Below are positions 38,316 through 49,004 of a stretch of 64,000 nt of DNA, one piece after another. This DNA is from Pelagibacterales bacterium SAG-MED43. Lineage in GTDB: Bacteria; Pseudomonadota; Alphaproteobacteria; Pelagibacterales; Pelagibacteraceae. Within the stretch, counting starts at the first letter, position 1. Every line of letters begins with the position of its first letter. Made by a program: the position numbers and the translations under genes. The notes beneath the pieces were generated by a model. That model searched no databases and was not told where the DNA came from. It was given only the letters and a program-made list of their open reading frames with translations. The DNA lies in the NCBI GenBank assembly GCA_014653535.1, contig JACWEK010000002.1, positions 1 through 64,000 of the forward strand, in the 5' to 3' direction.

Positions 38316-39139
38316 TATAATTTTATCAAAATTTCCTTTATATCTGAAACAGGACCTTTCATATGAATAGAATTTTTCTCATCTATAAAAATTGATAATT
38401 TTCCAGTTTCAAATTCTATATCTGTATTATGATCTGTGAGTTTATTTAATGTGCCAGCAAATGCTGTTGCGCATGCTGCAGTTCCGCATGCCTTCGTTAA
38501 CCCGGCACCTCTTTCCCAGACTTTAACTTTAATTAAATTTTTATTTAAAACTTTAGCAATTGTAACATTACATTTTTCTGGAAACATTTTATGATTTTCA
38601 ATTTGTGGACCAATTTTTTCTATGTCAAAGTTTTTTATTTCATCAACAAAAAAAACAATATGAGGATTTCCAACATTTATTGCAGTGCCACCTAAATGCT
38701 CATTGTTGTTTATGTCATTAATTTTAATATTAAGATTAAGAGTATTTAACTCCTCTGAAAGGGGAATTTCATTCCATTTAACTTTTGCATTTCCAATTTC
38801 AGTTGTAACTAAATTATTATTTAGTATTTCAGATTTTAAATTTCCAGATAGAGTAGTTAAAATTATAGTTTTGTTGCCGTTTTCTTTTGAAATCAAATCA
38901 GCAACACATCTTGTCCCATTACCACACGCTCCAGACTCACCACCATCAGAATTAAAAAACTTTAAATGAGCATCTGCAGTGTTATCTCTTTCAATTAATA
39001 TTAATTGATCACATCCAATAAAATTTCTATCGCAAATTTTAATTATTTGCTCTTTTGATAAATCAGTAATTTTTTGTCTATTATCAATGATAACAAAATC
39101 GTTACCCAATCCATCCATTTTAAAAGCTTTAATGTCCAT
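38315..39139 (-). CDS. dapF: Diaminopimelate epimerase
   Basis: FKMDGLGNDFVIIDNR; NSDGGESGACGNGTRCVA; VGNPHIVFFVD; VWERGAGLTKACGTAACA. Confidence 0.97.
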   Translation of the reverse strand: MDIKAFKMDGLGNDFVIIDNRQKITDLSKEQIIKICDRNFIGCDQLILIERDNTADAHLKFFNSDGGESGACGNGTRCVADLISKENGNKTIILTTLSGNLKSEILNNNLVTTEIGNAKVKWNEIPLSEELNTLNLNIKINDINNNEHLGGTAINVGNPHIVFFVDEIKNFDIEKIGPQIENHKMFPEKCNVTIAKVLNKNLIKVKVWERGAGLTKACGTAACATAFAGTLNKLTDHNTDIEFETGKLSIFIDEKNSIHMKGPVSDIKEILIKL

Positions 39140-39191
39140 ATATCTTTATTTAACTTATTTATTGACTTTTTGAACCTCTATTATAGTTTGT

Positions 39192-39286
39192 GGCAGTTTC
39201 CGCAAAACGTTAAATTTGCGGTGTCTTTGGAAACAAAGAGATCGACACTAGTCAGCGAGGGTTCGCCCACTAGTGTGATTACTGCT
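39192..39286 (+). ncRNA. Structured RNA leader upstream of ffh (multibranch; probably the described Pelagibacter ffh 5'-UTR motif)
   Basis: Closing stem GGCAGT(39192-39197)/ACTGCT(39281-39286); hairpins CCGCAAA(39200-39206)/TTTGCGG(39215-39221), TCTTTG-GAAA-CAAAGA(39224-39239), ATCgACACTAGT(39241-39252)/ACTAGTGTGAT(39269-39279) with inner GGG-TTCG-CCC(39259-39268). Locally GC-richer than the flanks. Confidence 0.88.
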
Positions 39287-39299
39287 GTGTGTAATAAAT

Positions 39300-40658
39300 A
39301 TGTTTGAAAATTTAACTAATAAATTTGAAGAAATTTTTTCTTCTTTAAAAAAGGCTCCCTCCCTTGATGAAAATCAAGTTGATGAAGGTTTGAGAGGTAT
39401 TAGACAGGCTTTACTTGAAGCAGACGTCTCCTTAGACGTTGCAAAAGAATTTATTGAAAAAGTTAAGCCAAAAGCTTTAGGACAAGAAATAATTAGATCA
39501 ACATCACCTGGAGATATGGTAGTTAAGATCGTTTACGATGAGCTAGTAAGTTTATTAGGTGAAAAAAATAATGATGTAAATCTTAATGCGGTTCCTCCAG
39601 TGCCAATGATGCTAGTTGGATTACAAGGTTCTGGTAAAACTACCACAACTGCTAAACTTGCAAGATATCTTGAAAATACGAAAAAAAAGAAAGTTATGAT
39701 GGTTAGCTTAGATATCTATAGGCCAGCTGCCCAAGAACAATTAAAATCTTTAGGGGAACAAAATAATATTTTAACGCTTCCCATAATTGAAGGCCAACAA
39801 CCAGCTGATATTTGTCAAAGAGCTATTAGTGCAGCTAATTTAAATGGTGCTGATATTATATTATTTGATACTGCAGGCAGGACGCAGATCGATCTACAAA
39901 TGATGAGTGAAATCAAACAAATTGAAAAAACAATTAATCCTGCAGAGACATTTTTGGTTGCAGATTCACTTACAGGACAAGTAGCGGCATCTGTTGCAAA
40001 AGAATTTAAAAATACTGTAAATATTTCTGGAATAATTTTAACTAGAGCAGATGGTGATGCTAGAGGTGGAGCAGCAGTTAGTATGAAGTACGTTTCTCAA
40101 GTTCCAATTAAATTTTTAGGAATAGGTGAAAAAATTGAAAATCTTGAAGTATTTCATCCAGATAGAATTGCAAATAGAATTCTGGGCATGGGAGATATCG
40201 TATCTCTTGTAGAAAAAGCTGCACAAGATCTAGGTGAAGAAAATATTAAAAAGGCTGAAGAAAATTTAAAAAAAGGACAATTTTCAATGCAAGATTATTT
40301 AACCCAATTAAGACAAATGAAAAAGATGGGTGGAATAGAAGGTGTAATGTCTTTTATGCCAGGTGTATCCAAGGTTAAATCCCAAATGGATGCAGCAGGA
40401 ATAGATGAAAGTGTTATTACTAAAAATGAAGCAATAATTTTGTCCATGACAAAAAAAGAAAGAGAGAACCCAAAAATAATTGATGGTTCAAGAAAAAAAA
40501 GAATTGCGAGTGGCTCAGGTACAGACCCAGCTACTATCAATAAATTGTTAAAACAATTTAAAATGATGTCTGAAATGATGAAAAAGATGTCTAAAGGAAA
40601 TCTGAAAGGTATGACTGATAAAGGAATACCGCCAGAATTATTTAATCAATTAAAATAA
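39300..40658 (+). CDS. ffh: Signal recognition particle protein Ffh
   Basis: MMLVGLQGSGKTTTTAKLARYL; SLDIYRPAAQEQL; LFDTAGRTQIDLQMMSE; C-terminal Met-rich M domain. Confidence 0.98.
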   Translation: MFENLTNKFEEIFSSLKKAPSLDENQVDEGLRGIRQALLEADVSLDVAKEFIEKVKPKALGQEIIRSTSPGDMVVKIVYDELVSLLGEKNNDVNLNAVPPVPMMLVGLQGSGKTTTTAKLARYLENTKKKKVMMVSLDIYRPAAQEQLKSLGEQNNILTLPIIEGQQPADICQRAISAANLNGADIILFDTAGRTQIDLQMMSEIKQIEKTINPAETFLVADSLTGQVAASVAKEFKNTVNISGIILTRADGDARGGAAVSMKYVSQVPIKFLGIGEKIENLEVFHPDRIANRILGMGDIVSLVEKAAQDLGEENIKKAEENLKKGQFSMQDYLTQLRQMKKMGGIEGVMSFMPGVSKVKSQMDAAGIDESVITKNEAIILSMTKKERENPKIIDGSRKKRIASGSGTDPATINKLLKQFKMMSEMMKKMSKGNLKGMTDKGIPPELFNQLK

Positions 40659-40671
40659 AAAAGGAGAATAA

Positions 40672-41190
40672 ATGTTAAAGTTAAGACTATCAAGAGGTGG
40701 AACGAAGAAGAGACCCGTTTATAAAGTAGTTGTGGCGGACAGTAGATTTGCAAGGGATGGAAGATTTATTGAAAAGGTTGGTTTTTTCAATCCATTACTT
40801 CCTAAAGAAAAAAAAGAAAGAATTGGACTTGAGGCTGAAAGAATTAAATATTGGCTAGGTCAAGGTGCACAGCCAACTACAAGAGTAGCAAGAATTTTAG
40901 GAGAAAATGAATTAATGCCTATGCCTGCTAATGGAAATAATCCTCAAAAAGCGATTGCTAAGAAAGATAGAAAAAAAGAAGGATCTGAAGAAGCTCCTAA
41001 AGCAGAAGCAGCACCAGCAGCAGAAGCTAAAAAGGAAGAAGCTCCTAAAGCAGAAGCAGCGCCAGCAGCAGAAGCTAAAAAGGAAGAAGCTCCTAAAGCA
41101 GAAGCAGCACCAGCAGCAGAAGCTAAAAAGGAAGAAGCTCCTAAAGCAGAAGCTAAAAAAGAAGAAGCTCCTAAAGAGGAAAAAAAATAA
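40672..41190 (+). CDS. rpsP: 30S ribosomal protein S16 with long repetitive C-terminal extension
   Basis: MLKLRLSRGGTKKRPVYKVVVADSRFARDGRFIEKVGFFNPL; tail of EEAPKAEAAPAAEAKK repeats. Confidence 0.97.
   Translation: MLKLRLSRGGTKKRPVYKVVVADSRFARDGRFIEKVGFFNPLLPKEKKERIGLEAERIKYWLGQGAQPTTRVARILGENELMPMPANGNNPQKAIAKKDRKKEGSEEAPKAEAAPAAEAKKEEAPKAEAAPAAEAKKEEAPKAEAAPAAEAKKEEAPKAEAKKEEAPKEEKK
40987..41187. repeat. 48-bp in-frame tandem repeat (units 40987-41034, 41035-41082, 41083-41130, plus degenerate partial units)
   Basis: gaagaagctcctaaagcagaagcagc(a/g)ccagcagcagaagctaaaaag repeated three times; encodes EEAPKAEAAPAAEAKK. Confidence 0.95.
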
Positions 41191-41204
41191 TCTAAAGTTT
41201 GTTT

Positions 41205-41891
41205 ATGTTTCAAGCTCAAGTATTTACTCTTTATCCTGAGGTTTTTCCTGGCCCATTAGCTAAAAGTCTTTATGGAAAAGCTTTGTCTAATAAATTATGG
41301 AATTTAAACGTAATAAACATTAGAGACTCAGCTACTGACAAACACAAAACAGTTGATGACACTCCGTATGGTGGAGGAACAGGAATGTTATTAAAAGCTG
41401 ATGTTTTAGCAAAAGCGCTTGATCAAAAAGTTAAAAAAGGAGAGAGAATTTTTTATCTTTCACCAAAAGGTAAAAAATTTGATCAAAAACTTGCTCAAAA
41501 ATTATCAAAAGAAAAATCTATATCTTTGATATGTGGTCATTTTGAAGGAGTAGATGAAAGAGTTTTAACTACAAGGAATATTGAAGAATTAAGTATAGGA
41601 GATTATGTTTTGTCAGGGGGTGAAACTGCTGCGTTAGTAGTGCTTGATAGTATTTTGAGACTTTTGCCAGGAGTTATAGGAAATGATAAATCTTCACTCG
41701 ATGAAACCTTTGAAAATGGTCTTTTAGAATATCCTCAATATACAAAACCTCAAATATGGGAAGAAAAATCAGTACCAGATGTATTATTATCAGGAGATCA
41801 TAATAAAATTAAAGACTGGCGTTTATCTCAATCTGAGGCTATAACACGCGACCGAAGACCAGATTTATGGCAAAAATATAAGAAAAACTAG
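41205..41891 (+). CDS. trmD: tRNA (guanine-N1)-methyltransferase TrmD
   Basis: [61 protein letters not shown]. Confidence 0.97.
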   Translation: MFQAQVFTLYPEVFPGPLAKSLYGKALSNKLWNLNVINIRDSATDKHKTVDDTPYGGGTGMLLKADVLAKALDQKVKKGERIFYLSPKGKKFDQKLAQKLSKEKSISLICGHFEGVDERVLTTRNIEELSIGDYVLSGGETAALVVLDSILRLLPGVIGNDKSSLDETFENGLLEYPQYTKPQIWEEKSVPDVLLSGDHNKIKDWRLSQSEAITRDRRPDLWQKYKKN

Positions 41892-41907
41892 TTTGTTAAA
41901 TATTAAA

Positions 41908-42468
41908 ATGAAAACAATAGAAGAAATAAACCAACACAATGTTAAAAAGATTTTATCTGGAAAAAAAATACCAGAATTTTATCCAGGTGATGTTGTTAAA
42001 GTTGGTGTTAGAATTACAGAAGGTAAAAAAGAGAGAATTCAATACTTTGAAGGTGTGTGCATAGCTAAAAAAAGTAGAAACATAAATTCTTCATTTACAG
42101 TAAGAAAAATCTCTTTTGGTGAGGGTGTAGAAAGAACTTTTCCTTTATTTGGACCAGTAATAGACTCAATTAAAGTTATTAGATCTGGAAAAGTAAGAAG
42201 AGCTAAACTTTATTATTTAAGAGATAGAACTGGTAAATCAGCAAGAATTACAGAAAAGATTAGAAAAAAAATTGGAATTGATCTTGAAGTAAAACCAGAG
42301 ACAGTAACCGAAGAAAATATTGTACCAGTAGCTGAAACTTCAAAAGAAGAGGTATCTAAAACAGATATGGCTTCAGCAACAGAAACTAAAGAAGTAAAAA
42401 GTGAAAAAGACTTTAAGTCTGAAAATAAAACAGACAATAAACTTGAAAATATACCAGAAAAAAAATAA
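41908..42468 (+). CDS. rplS: 50S ribosomal protein L19 with acidic/Lys-rich C-terminal tail
   Basis: [94 protein letters not shown] at 41908 preferred. Confidence 0.97.
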   Translation: MKTIEEINQHNVKKILSGKKIPEFYPGDVVKVGVRITEGKKERIQYFEGVCIAKKSRNINSSFTVRKISFGEGVERTFPLFGPVIDSIKVIRSGKVRRAKLYYLRDRTGKSARITEKIRKKIGIDLEVKPETVTEENIVPVAETSKEEVSKTDMASATETKEVKSEKDFKSENKTDNKLENIPEKK

Positions 42469-42479
42469 CTTTTTTTTCA

Positions 42480-43883
42480 ATGCCCAATACTCTTTACGAT
42501 AAAATTTGGAACGATCACTTAGTAGACCAACAAGAAGATGGCACAGCTTTATTGTTTGTTGATAGACATTTGGTTCATGAAGTAACTAGTCCACAGGCAT
42601 TTGAGGGTTTAAGAAATTCAAATCGTAAAGTGAGACACCCAAATTTAACACTTGCAGTTGCTGATCATAATGTTCCAACAACTGATAGATCAAAAGGAAT
42701 TTCTGATAAAGATTCAAAAATACAAGTTGAAACTTTAGAGGCTAATTGCAAAGAATTTGGAATTAAATTATTTGGAATGAACGATAAAAGACAAGGAATT
42801 GTACATGTTACAGGTCCAGAGCAAGGTTTTACTCAACCTGGAACAGTAATAGTATGTGGTGATAGTCATACAGCAACGCACGGTGCTTTTGGTTCCTTGG
42901 CATTTGGAATTGGAACTTCAGAAGTAGAACATGTTTTGGCAACTCAAACATTAGTTCAAAAAAAAGCCAAAAATTTTAAAGTAAATGTTAATGGTAAACT
43001 TCCATTAGGAGTAACCTCTAAAGATGTTATTTTACAAATAATTGGAAAAATTGGTACAGCAGGTGGAACAGGTTGTGTGATAGAATATGCTGGTGACTTA
43101 ATTAGATCATTAAGTGTTGAGCAAAGAATGACAATTTGCAATATGACCATAGAAGGTGGGGCTAGAGCAGGATTAATAGCGCCAGATGAAAAAATATTTA
43201 AATATTTAGAAGGTAGACCAATGTCTCCAAAAGGTGAAGATTGGAATAAGGCTTTAGAATATTGGAAAAATTTAAAGACAGATGATAACGCTAAATTTGA
43301 TAAAGAAATTGATCTTAAAGCAGAAGAGATTTTACCAATGATAACTTGGGGAACTTCACCACAAGACGTAATTACCATAGATCAAAAGGTTCCAAATCCT
43401 CAAAATGAAAAAGATGAGGACAGAAAAAATTCTTTAGAGAGATCCTTAAACTATATGGGTTTAAAACCTAATATGGCTGCGAAAGATATTAAGATAGACA
43501 AAGTTTTTATAGGAAGTTGTACTAATGGAAGAATAGAAGATCTAAGAGAAGCAGCGAAAATTTTAAAAGATAAAAAAATTGCGTCTCATGTTCAGGCCAT
43601 GGTAGTTCCGGGATCAGGATTAGTAAAAGAACAAGCTGAACAAGAGGGGTTAGATAAAATATTTGTTAATTCTGGTTTTGAATGGAGAGAGCCAGGTTGT
43701 TCGATGTGTTTAGCCATGAATGCAGATAAGCTTAAACCCCAAGAAAGATGTGCGTCTACATCAAATAGAAATTTCGAAGGAAGACAAGGAAGAGGTGGCA
43801 GAACACATTTAGTAAGCCCTGGAATGGCTGCTGCTGCTGCAATTTCTGGAAATCTTGATGATGTTAGAAAGTACCAAAATTAA
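42480..43883 (+). CDS. leuC: 3-isopropylmalate dehydratase large subunit
   Basis: [62 protein letters not shown]. Confidence 0.98.
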   Translation: MPNTLYDKIWNDHLVDQQEDGTALLFVDRHLVHEVTSPQAFEGLRNSNRKVRHPNLTLAVADHNVPTTDRSKGISDKDSKIQVETLEANCKEFGIKLFGMNDKRQGIVHVTGPEQGFTQPGTVIVCGDSHTATHGAFGSLAFGIGTSEVEHVLATQTLVQKKAKNFKVNVNGKLPLGVTSKDVILQIIGKIGTAGGTGCVIEYAGDLIRSLSVEQRMTICNMTIEGGARAGLIAPDEKIFKYLEGRPMSPKGEDWNKALEYWKNLKTDDNAKFDKEIDLKAEEILPMITWGTSPQDVITIDQKVPNPQNEKDEDRKNSLERSLNYMGLKPNMAAKDIKIDKVFIGSCTNGRIEDLREAAKILKDKKIASHVQAMVVPGSGLVKEQAEQEGLDKIFVNSGFEWREPGCSMCLAMNADKLKPQERCASTSNRNFEGRQGRGGRTHLVSPGMAAAAAISGNLDDVRKYQN

Positions 43884-44489
43884 ATGCAAAAATTTAATAC
43901 GCTAAAGAGCATTCCAGCATATCTACCAATAGTAAATATTGATACAGATATGATAATACCAAAACAATTTTTAAAAACTATAAAAAGAACTGGTCTTGGC
44001 AAAAACTTATTTTTTGAGATGAGATATGATGATCAAGGCAAAAAAATAAGTGATTTTATTTTAAATAAAAATCCGTTTAATAATTCTAAAATTTTAATTG
44101 CTGGAAAAAATTTTGGTTGTGGTTCATCTAGAGAGCATGCCCCATGGGCATTGTTAGATTTTGGTATAACTTGTGTCATCAGCTCAAGTTTTGCGGATAT
44201 CTTTTATAGTAATTGTTTTAAAAATGGAATTTTACCAATCATTCTTGAAGAAGATAAAATTAAGGAGCTATCTGAATATGCAAATCGAAAAGAGGAAATT
44301 TCAGTGGATCTCAATGAAAACAAAATTTTTTACGGAAATAATGAAATAAAATTTGATTTAGATGCATTTAAAAAAAAATGTCTCTTAGAAGGATTAGACG
44401 ATATAGCACTTTCTCTAAAAAAATCGGAAAAAATTGAAAATTTTGAAAAAAATTTAAAAGATAAAAAACCTTGGATTTTTAATGATTAA
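43884..44489 (+). CDS. leuD: 3-isopropylmalate dehydratase small subunit
   Basis: [34 protein letters not shown]. Confidence 0.97.
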   Translation: MQKFNTLKSIPAYLPIVNIDTDMIIPKQFLKTIKRTGLGKNLFFEMRYDDQGKKISDFILNKNPFNNSKILIAGKNFGCGSSREHAPWALLDFGITCVISSSFADIFYSNCFKNGILPIILEEDKIKELSEYANRKEEISVDLNENKIFYGNNEIKFDLDAFKKKCLLEGLDDIALSLKKSEKIENFEKNLKDKKPWIFND

Positions 44490-45588
44490 AGTAAAAAAAA
44501 GAAAAATTTTATTATTACCAGGTGATGGTATTGGTCCTGAAGTTATAAGTGAAGTAAAAAAAATAATTAATTGGTTTAACGATAAAAAATCACTTGATTT
44601 TGAAATAGATCAAGATCTTGCTGGTGGGTGTTCATTTGACAAACACGGAACTCCTATAACTGATGAAGTATTTTATAAAGCTTTAGAAAGTGCTGCTGTA
44701 ATATTAGGGGCAGTTGGAGGTCCAAAGTGGGATAATGTAGAATTTTCAAAAAAACCTGAAAGAGCACTATTAAAACTCAGAAAAGAATTAAAATTATTTG
44801 CAAACTTAAGACCTGCTATTTGTTTTAAACAATTAGTTGATGCGTCAACTTTAAAACCAGAAATTGTTTCTGGTTTAGATATTATGATAGTAAGAGAACT
44901 AACGGGTGGAATATACTTTGGTGAACCTCGAGGGATTAAACCAATTGAAAATGGTGAAAGAAAAGGAATTAATACTCACACATACACAAGTAGTGAAATA
45001 ATTAGAGTCGCTAAAATTGCTTTCGATTTAGCAAAAAAAAGATCAAACAAAGTTACATCGTGTGAAAAATCAAATGTTATGGAAGCAGGGCAACTATGGA
45101 GAGAAGAAGTCCAAGCATTACATGAAAAAGAATATAAAGATGTAGAACTAAGCCATATGCTTGCTGATAACTGTGCTATGCAATTACTAAGAAATCCTAA
45201 ACAGTTTGATGTAATTGTAACAGATAATTTATTTGGAGATATGCTATCTGATCAGGCATCAATGCTGACAGGATCTCTAGGGCTTTTACCATCTGCATCT
45301 TTAGGTGCTAAAAATGAAGATGGAGAAATGAGAGCAATGTATGAACCAATTCATGGTTCAGCCCCAGATATAGCTGGTAAAGGAATTGCAAATCCAATTG
45401 CAACTATATTGAGCTTTGCTATGGCTTTAAGGTATTCTTTAGACCTAGATAAAGAGGCTGAAGCTCTAGAAAAAGCAGTACAGGATGTACTAAATGATGG
45501 ATTAAGAACAAAAGATATTCTATCAGATGGAACGAAAGAAGTATCAACCTCTCAAATGGGAGATGCGATAATTTCAAAATTGCAATAA
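44482..45588 (+). CDS. leuB: 3-isopropylmalate dehydrogenase
   Basis: [36 protein letters not shown]-like [42 protein letters not shown]. Confidence 0.97.
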   Translation: MIKVKKRKILLLPGDGIGPEVISEVKKIINWFNDKKSLDFEIDQDLAGGCSFDKHGTPITDEVFYKALESAAVILGAVGGPKWDNVEFSKKPERALLKLRKELKLFANLRPAICFKQLVDASTLKPEIVSGLDIMIVRELTGGIYFGEPRGIKPIENGERKGINTHTYTSSEIIRVAKIAFDLAKKRSNKVTSCEKSNVMEAGQLWREEVQALHEKEYKDVELSHMLADNCAMQLLRNPKQFDVIVTDNLFGDMLSDQASMLTGSLGLLPSASLGAKNEDGEMRAMYEPIHGSAPDIAGKGIANPIATILSFAMALRYSLDLDKEAEALEKAVQDVLNDGLRTKDILSDGTKEVSTSQMGDAIISKLQ

Positions 45589-45614
45589 TCTATTAATTAT
45601 CCTAAACTAAATCT

Positions 45615-47378
45615 ATGCCAAGCTACACTGCACCAGTAGAGGATATGATGTTTCTTTTTGAGAAACTAAGAGATAATAAAAATTATAATGAATTAGAAAA
45701 ATATAAAGAAGTCAGCTCAGATTTAGTTAAAGATATTTTAGAAGAAGCTGCAAAGATAAATCAAAATTTGATCTTACCACTTGCTAAAGTTGGTGACGAA
45801 AATCCTGCAAGTTTAGAAAATGGAGTTGTAAGAACACCTCCCGGATATAAAGAGGCCTATCAAAAGTATATTGAAGATGGGTGGACTTCTTTATCTTGTG
45901 ATCCAAAATATGGCGGCCAAGGAATGCCTAAAACTGTTAGTGCTTTTTTTGATGAAATGCTCTCATCTTCAAGTTTATCTTTTAAACTTTATAGTGAACT
46001 TAGTATAGGGGCATATAATTGTATAAATCATCATGCTTCAGATGAGATAAAAAATAAATATTTACCAAAAATTGTTGAGGGTAAATGGAGTGGTACAATG
46101 TGCTTAACAGAACCAGTTTGTGGAACTGATTTAGGGCTTCTAAAAACTAAAGCTGAAAAACAAACTGATGGAACATATAAACTTACTGGACAGAAAATAT
46201 TCATTACTTCTGGTGATCAAGATCTTACAGAAAATATTATTCATTTAGTAATTGCTAGATCGACTGACTCTCCAGCTGGCACTAAAGGCATAAGTTTATT
46301 TTTAGTACCTAAATGTATAGTCAATGAAGATGGAAGTGTTGGTCCTAAAAATGGAATATCAACGGGTTCTATTGAAAGTAAAATGGGAATTAAGGGTTCA
46401 GCAACATGTGTTCTGAATTTCGACGGTGCAACTGGTTATATGATTGGAAAAAAAGACAAAGGTTTAAGTGCGATGTTTACAATGATGAATCTTGAAAGAA
46501 TTGTTGTTGGTATTCAAGGACTAGGAATTTCAGAAATTGCTTATCAAAATTCTCTTGCTTATGCCAAGGAAAGAAAACAAGGTAAAACTAACAATACTAA
46601 ATCATCTAATGGAGCAGATTTTATAATTGAACACGCTGACATTAGAAGAACATTATTAAACATGAAATCAATTATAGAAGGTGAGAGAGCATTATGTTTT
46701 TGGCTATCTCAACAGACAGAAGTCAGCTTGTATCATCACAATGAAAAGATCCGTCAGGAGGCTTCAGACTTTGTTTCATTAATGACACCTGTTGTAAAAT
46801 CATTGTTTACAGATCTAGGCATGGAAATTACTAACGATGCAATGCAAATTCATGGAGGCTATGGCTATACAAAAGATCAAGGAATAGAGCAATTATACCG
46901 TGACAACAGAATAACACCTATATATGAAGGGACTAATTCAGTACAAGCAGCAGATTTAGTTTTTAGAAAATTAAATAATAAAAATGGAAATATCATTAAT
47001 AAATTTTTAGATTTGATTAAATCTGAGATTAATTCGAACAACGATCAAATTAAGCCATTTACAAAAGAATTTACTTATCATTTAAATATTTTAAGTAAGT
47101 TTAGTGAGTGGACAATTGAAAAAGCGAAAACAGATAAAGATGATGTAAGTGCTGCTGCTAATGATTATCTAAAAACACTTGGGTACGTATCAGTTGCCTT
47201 TGCTTGGATAAAAGTTTTAGAGGTAAGCTTTAATAATTTTAATGAAAATAAAAAATTCTATGAAGAAAAAATAAATACTGCTAAATTCTATTTTGATAAA
47301 GTTTTACCAAGAGCTGAGCAACACTATAAATCAGCTATTTCTGGTAGTTCAAATATAATGAATTTTAAATTTAATTAA
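45615..47378 (+). CDS. dmdC: Acyl-CoA dehydrogenase, probable 3-methylmercaptopropionyl-CoA dehydrogenase
   Basis: MCLTEPVCGTDLGLLKTKAEK; MQIHGGYGYTKDQGIEQLYRDNRITPIYEGTNSVQAADLVFRKL; linked to dmdB-like and dmdA genes. Confidence 0.85.
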   Translation: MPSYTAPVEDMMFLFEKLRDNKNYNELEKYKEVSSDLVKDILEEAAKINQNLILPLAKVGDENPASLENGVVRTPPGYKEAYQKYIEDGWTSLSCDPKYGGQGMPKTVSAFFDEMLSSSSLSFKLYSELSIGAYNCINHHASDEIKNKYLPKIVEGKWSGTMCLTEPVCGTDLGLLKTKAEKQTDGTYKLTGQKIFITSGDQDLTENIIHLVIARSTDSPAGTKGISLFLVPKCIVNEDGSVGPKNGISTGSIESKMGIKGSATCVLNFDGATGYMIGKKDKGLSAMFTMMNLERIVVGIQGLGISEIAYQNSLAYAKERKQGKTNNTKSSNGADFIIEHADIRRTLLNMKSIIEGERALCFWLSQQTEVSLYHHNEKIRQEASDFVSLMTPVVKSLFTDLGMEITNDAMQIHGGYGYTKDQGIEQLYRDNRITPIYEGTNSVQAADLVFRKLNNKNGNIINKFLDLIKSEINSNNDQIKPFTKEFTYHLNILSKFSEWTIEKAKTDKDDVSAAANDYLKTLGYVSVAFAWIKVLEVSFNNFNENKKFYEEKINTAKFYFDKVLPRAEQHYKSAISGSSNIMNFKFN

Positions 47379-47379
47379 T

Positions 47380-48996
47380 ATGAATCCTTATGATTCTAAT
47401 TTAGATAAAAATAGAGCAAATTATGTTCCGTTAACGCCATTATCATTCTTAGAAAGAGCAAAAGAGGTTTATCCTAATTATGAAGCTATAGTCTATGAAG
47501 ATAGAAAATATACTTGGAGCGAGGTACATAAACGAGCTACTAAATTTGCTAGTGCTCTGGAAAAAATTGGTATAACCAAAGGAGATACTGTTTCATTTTT
47601 AGCATTTAATACACCAGAAATTTTTGAGGCACACTACTCTGTTCCTATGACGGGTGCAGTGTTAAACACAATCAATATAAGATTAGACGCTAACACAATC
47701 TCATATATTTTGAATCATAGTGACGCAAAAGTATTAGTTGTCGATAGACAACTTCATACTGAGGTTAAAAAAGCATTAAATAAATTAAATAAAAAAATTA
47801 TTATAATTGATATTCACGATCAGTTTGCAGATCAATCTAAATTAGAAAAAATTGGAGAATTGGAATATGAAAGTTTTTTAAATATGGGCGATGATAATTA
47901 TATTTGGAAAATGCCAGAAGATGAATGGCAAGCTATATCATTAAGTTACACTTCAGGGACAACAGGAAATCCAAAAGGAGTTGTATATCATCATAGAGGA
48001 TCTTATCTAATGTCAACTGGAAGTGCTGTTGCATGGAATATGCCAAATAGACTAAATTTTTTAACAGTCGTTCCTATGTTTCATTGTAATGGATGGTGCT
48101 ATCCTTGGACAGTTCCAATGTTAAATGGAAGAACTATTTGTTTAAGAAATATAGATGTAAAAAAAATTTTTGAATTAATAGACAAATATAATGTAACTCA
48201 TTTTGGCGGCGCTCCTATAGTATTAAATATGTTAACAGGTGCTCCCGAAAGCGATCGAAAAAAATTAAAACATAAAGTACATGTTCTTACGGCAGGAGCT
48301 CCACCACCAAGTATAATTTTCAAAAAGATGAAAGAACTTGGCTTTGAAGTAATGCACGTATATGGCTTAACTGAGACTTATGGGCATGTCACTCAATGCG
48401 CCTGGAATGATGATTGGAATAATTTTGATGAAGATAAGCAGAATGAAATTAAAGCAAGACAAGGAGTTAGGTATCCTAATCTTGAGGGCGCAACCATAAT
48501 GGATCCTGAAACAATGAAGGAAGTGCCAAAAGATGGAAAAACAATTGGTGAGATAATGCTCAGAGGAAATGTGGTCATGAAGGGTTATTTTAAAGACAAG
48601 GCTGCTACAGATAAAGCCATGGCTGGTGGCTGGTTTCACTCAGGAGACTTGGCTGTAATCCATCCAGATGGATATGTAAAAATACAAGATAGATCAAAAG
48701 ATATAATTATTTCAGGTGGAGAAAATATATCTTCAATTGAAATTGAAAATACTTTATCAAAGCATCCCTCTGTATCAATAGCGGCAGTTGTAGCTAAACC
48801 TGATGAAAAATGGGGAGAAGTACCCTGTGCATTTATTGAAATGGTTAAGGATAAACCTACCACCGATAAAGAATTAATTAATTTCTGTAAGGAAACATTA
48901 GCTGGTTTTAAAGTTCCAAAACAAGTAGTCTTTTGTGAATTGCCAAAAACTTCAACTGGTAAAATTCAAAAATTTGAATTAAGAAAAAAATTTTAG
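47380..48996 (+). CDS. dmdB: AMP-dependent acyl-CoA synthetase, probable 3-methylmercaptopropionyl-CoA ligase
   Basis: LSYTSGTTGNPKGVVYHHRGSYL; MHVYGLTETYGHVTQCAWND; GWFHSGDLAVIHPDGYVKIQDRSKDIIISGGENIS. Confidence 0.85.
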   Translation: MNPYDSNLDKNRANYVPLTPLSFLERAKEVYPNYEAIVYEDRKYTWSEVHKRATKFASALEKIGITKGDTVSFLAFNTPEIFEAHYSVPMTGAVLNTINIRLDANTISYILNHSDAKVLVVDRQLHTEVKKALNKLNKKIIIIDIHDQFADQSKLEKIGELEYESFLNMGDDNYIWKMPEDEWQAISLSYTSGTTGNPKGVVYHHRGSYLMSTGSAVAWNMPNRLNFLTVVPMFHCNGWCYPWTVPMLNGRTICLRNIDVKKIFELIDKYNVTHFGGAPIVLNMLTGAPESDRKKLKHKVHVLTAGAPPPSIIFKKMKELGFEVMHVYGLTETYGHVTQCAWNDDWNNFDEDKQNEIKARQGVRYPNLEGATIMDPETMKEVPKDGKTIGEIMLRGNVVMKGYFKDKAATDKAMAGGWFHSGDLAVIHPDGYVKIQDRSKDIIISGGENISSIEIENTLSKHPSVSIAAVVAKPDEKWGEVPCAFIEMVKDKPTTDKELINFCKETLAGFKVPKQVVFCELPKTSTGKIQKFELRKKF

Positions 48997-49004
48997 GTAA
49001 TCAG

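Noticed and set aside
39192-39286. 4.5S/SRP RNA (ffs) gene upstream of ffh
   Set aside because: Lacks the conserved SRP helix 8 tip; the multibranch fold with GAAA and UUCG loops fits a cis leader of ffh better.
40931-41239. Repeat-rich ORFs 40931..41239 (+) and 40944..41219 (-)
   Set aside because: Alternative frames through the rpsP 48-bp repeats; multiples of 3 keep all frames open without implying coding.
42956-43378. Minus-strand 140-aa ORF
   Set aside because: Antisense to leuC; reverse-complement shadow of well-conserved coding sequence.
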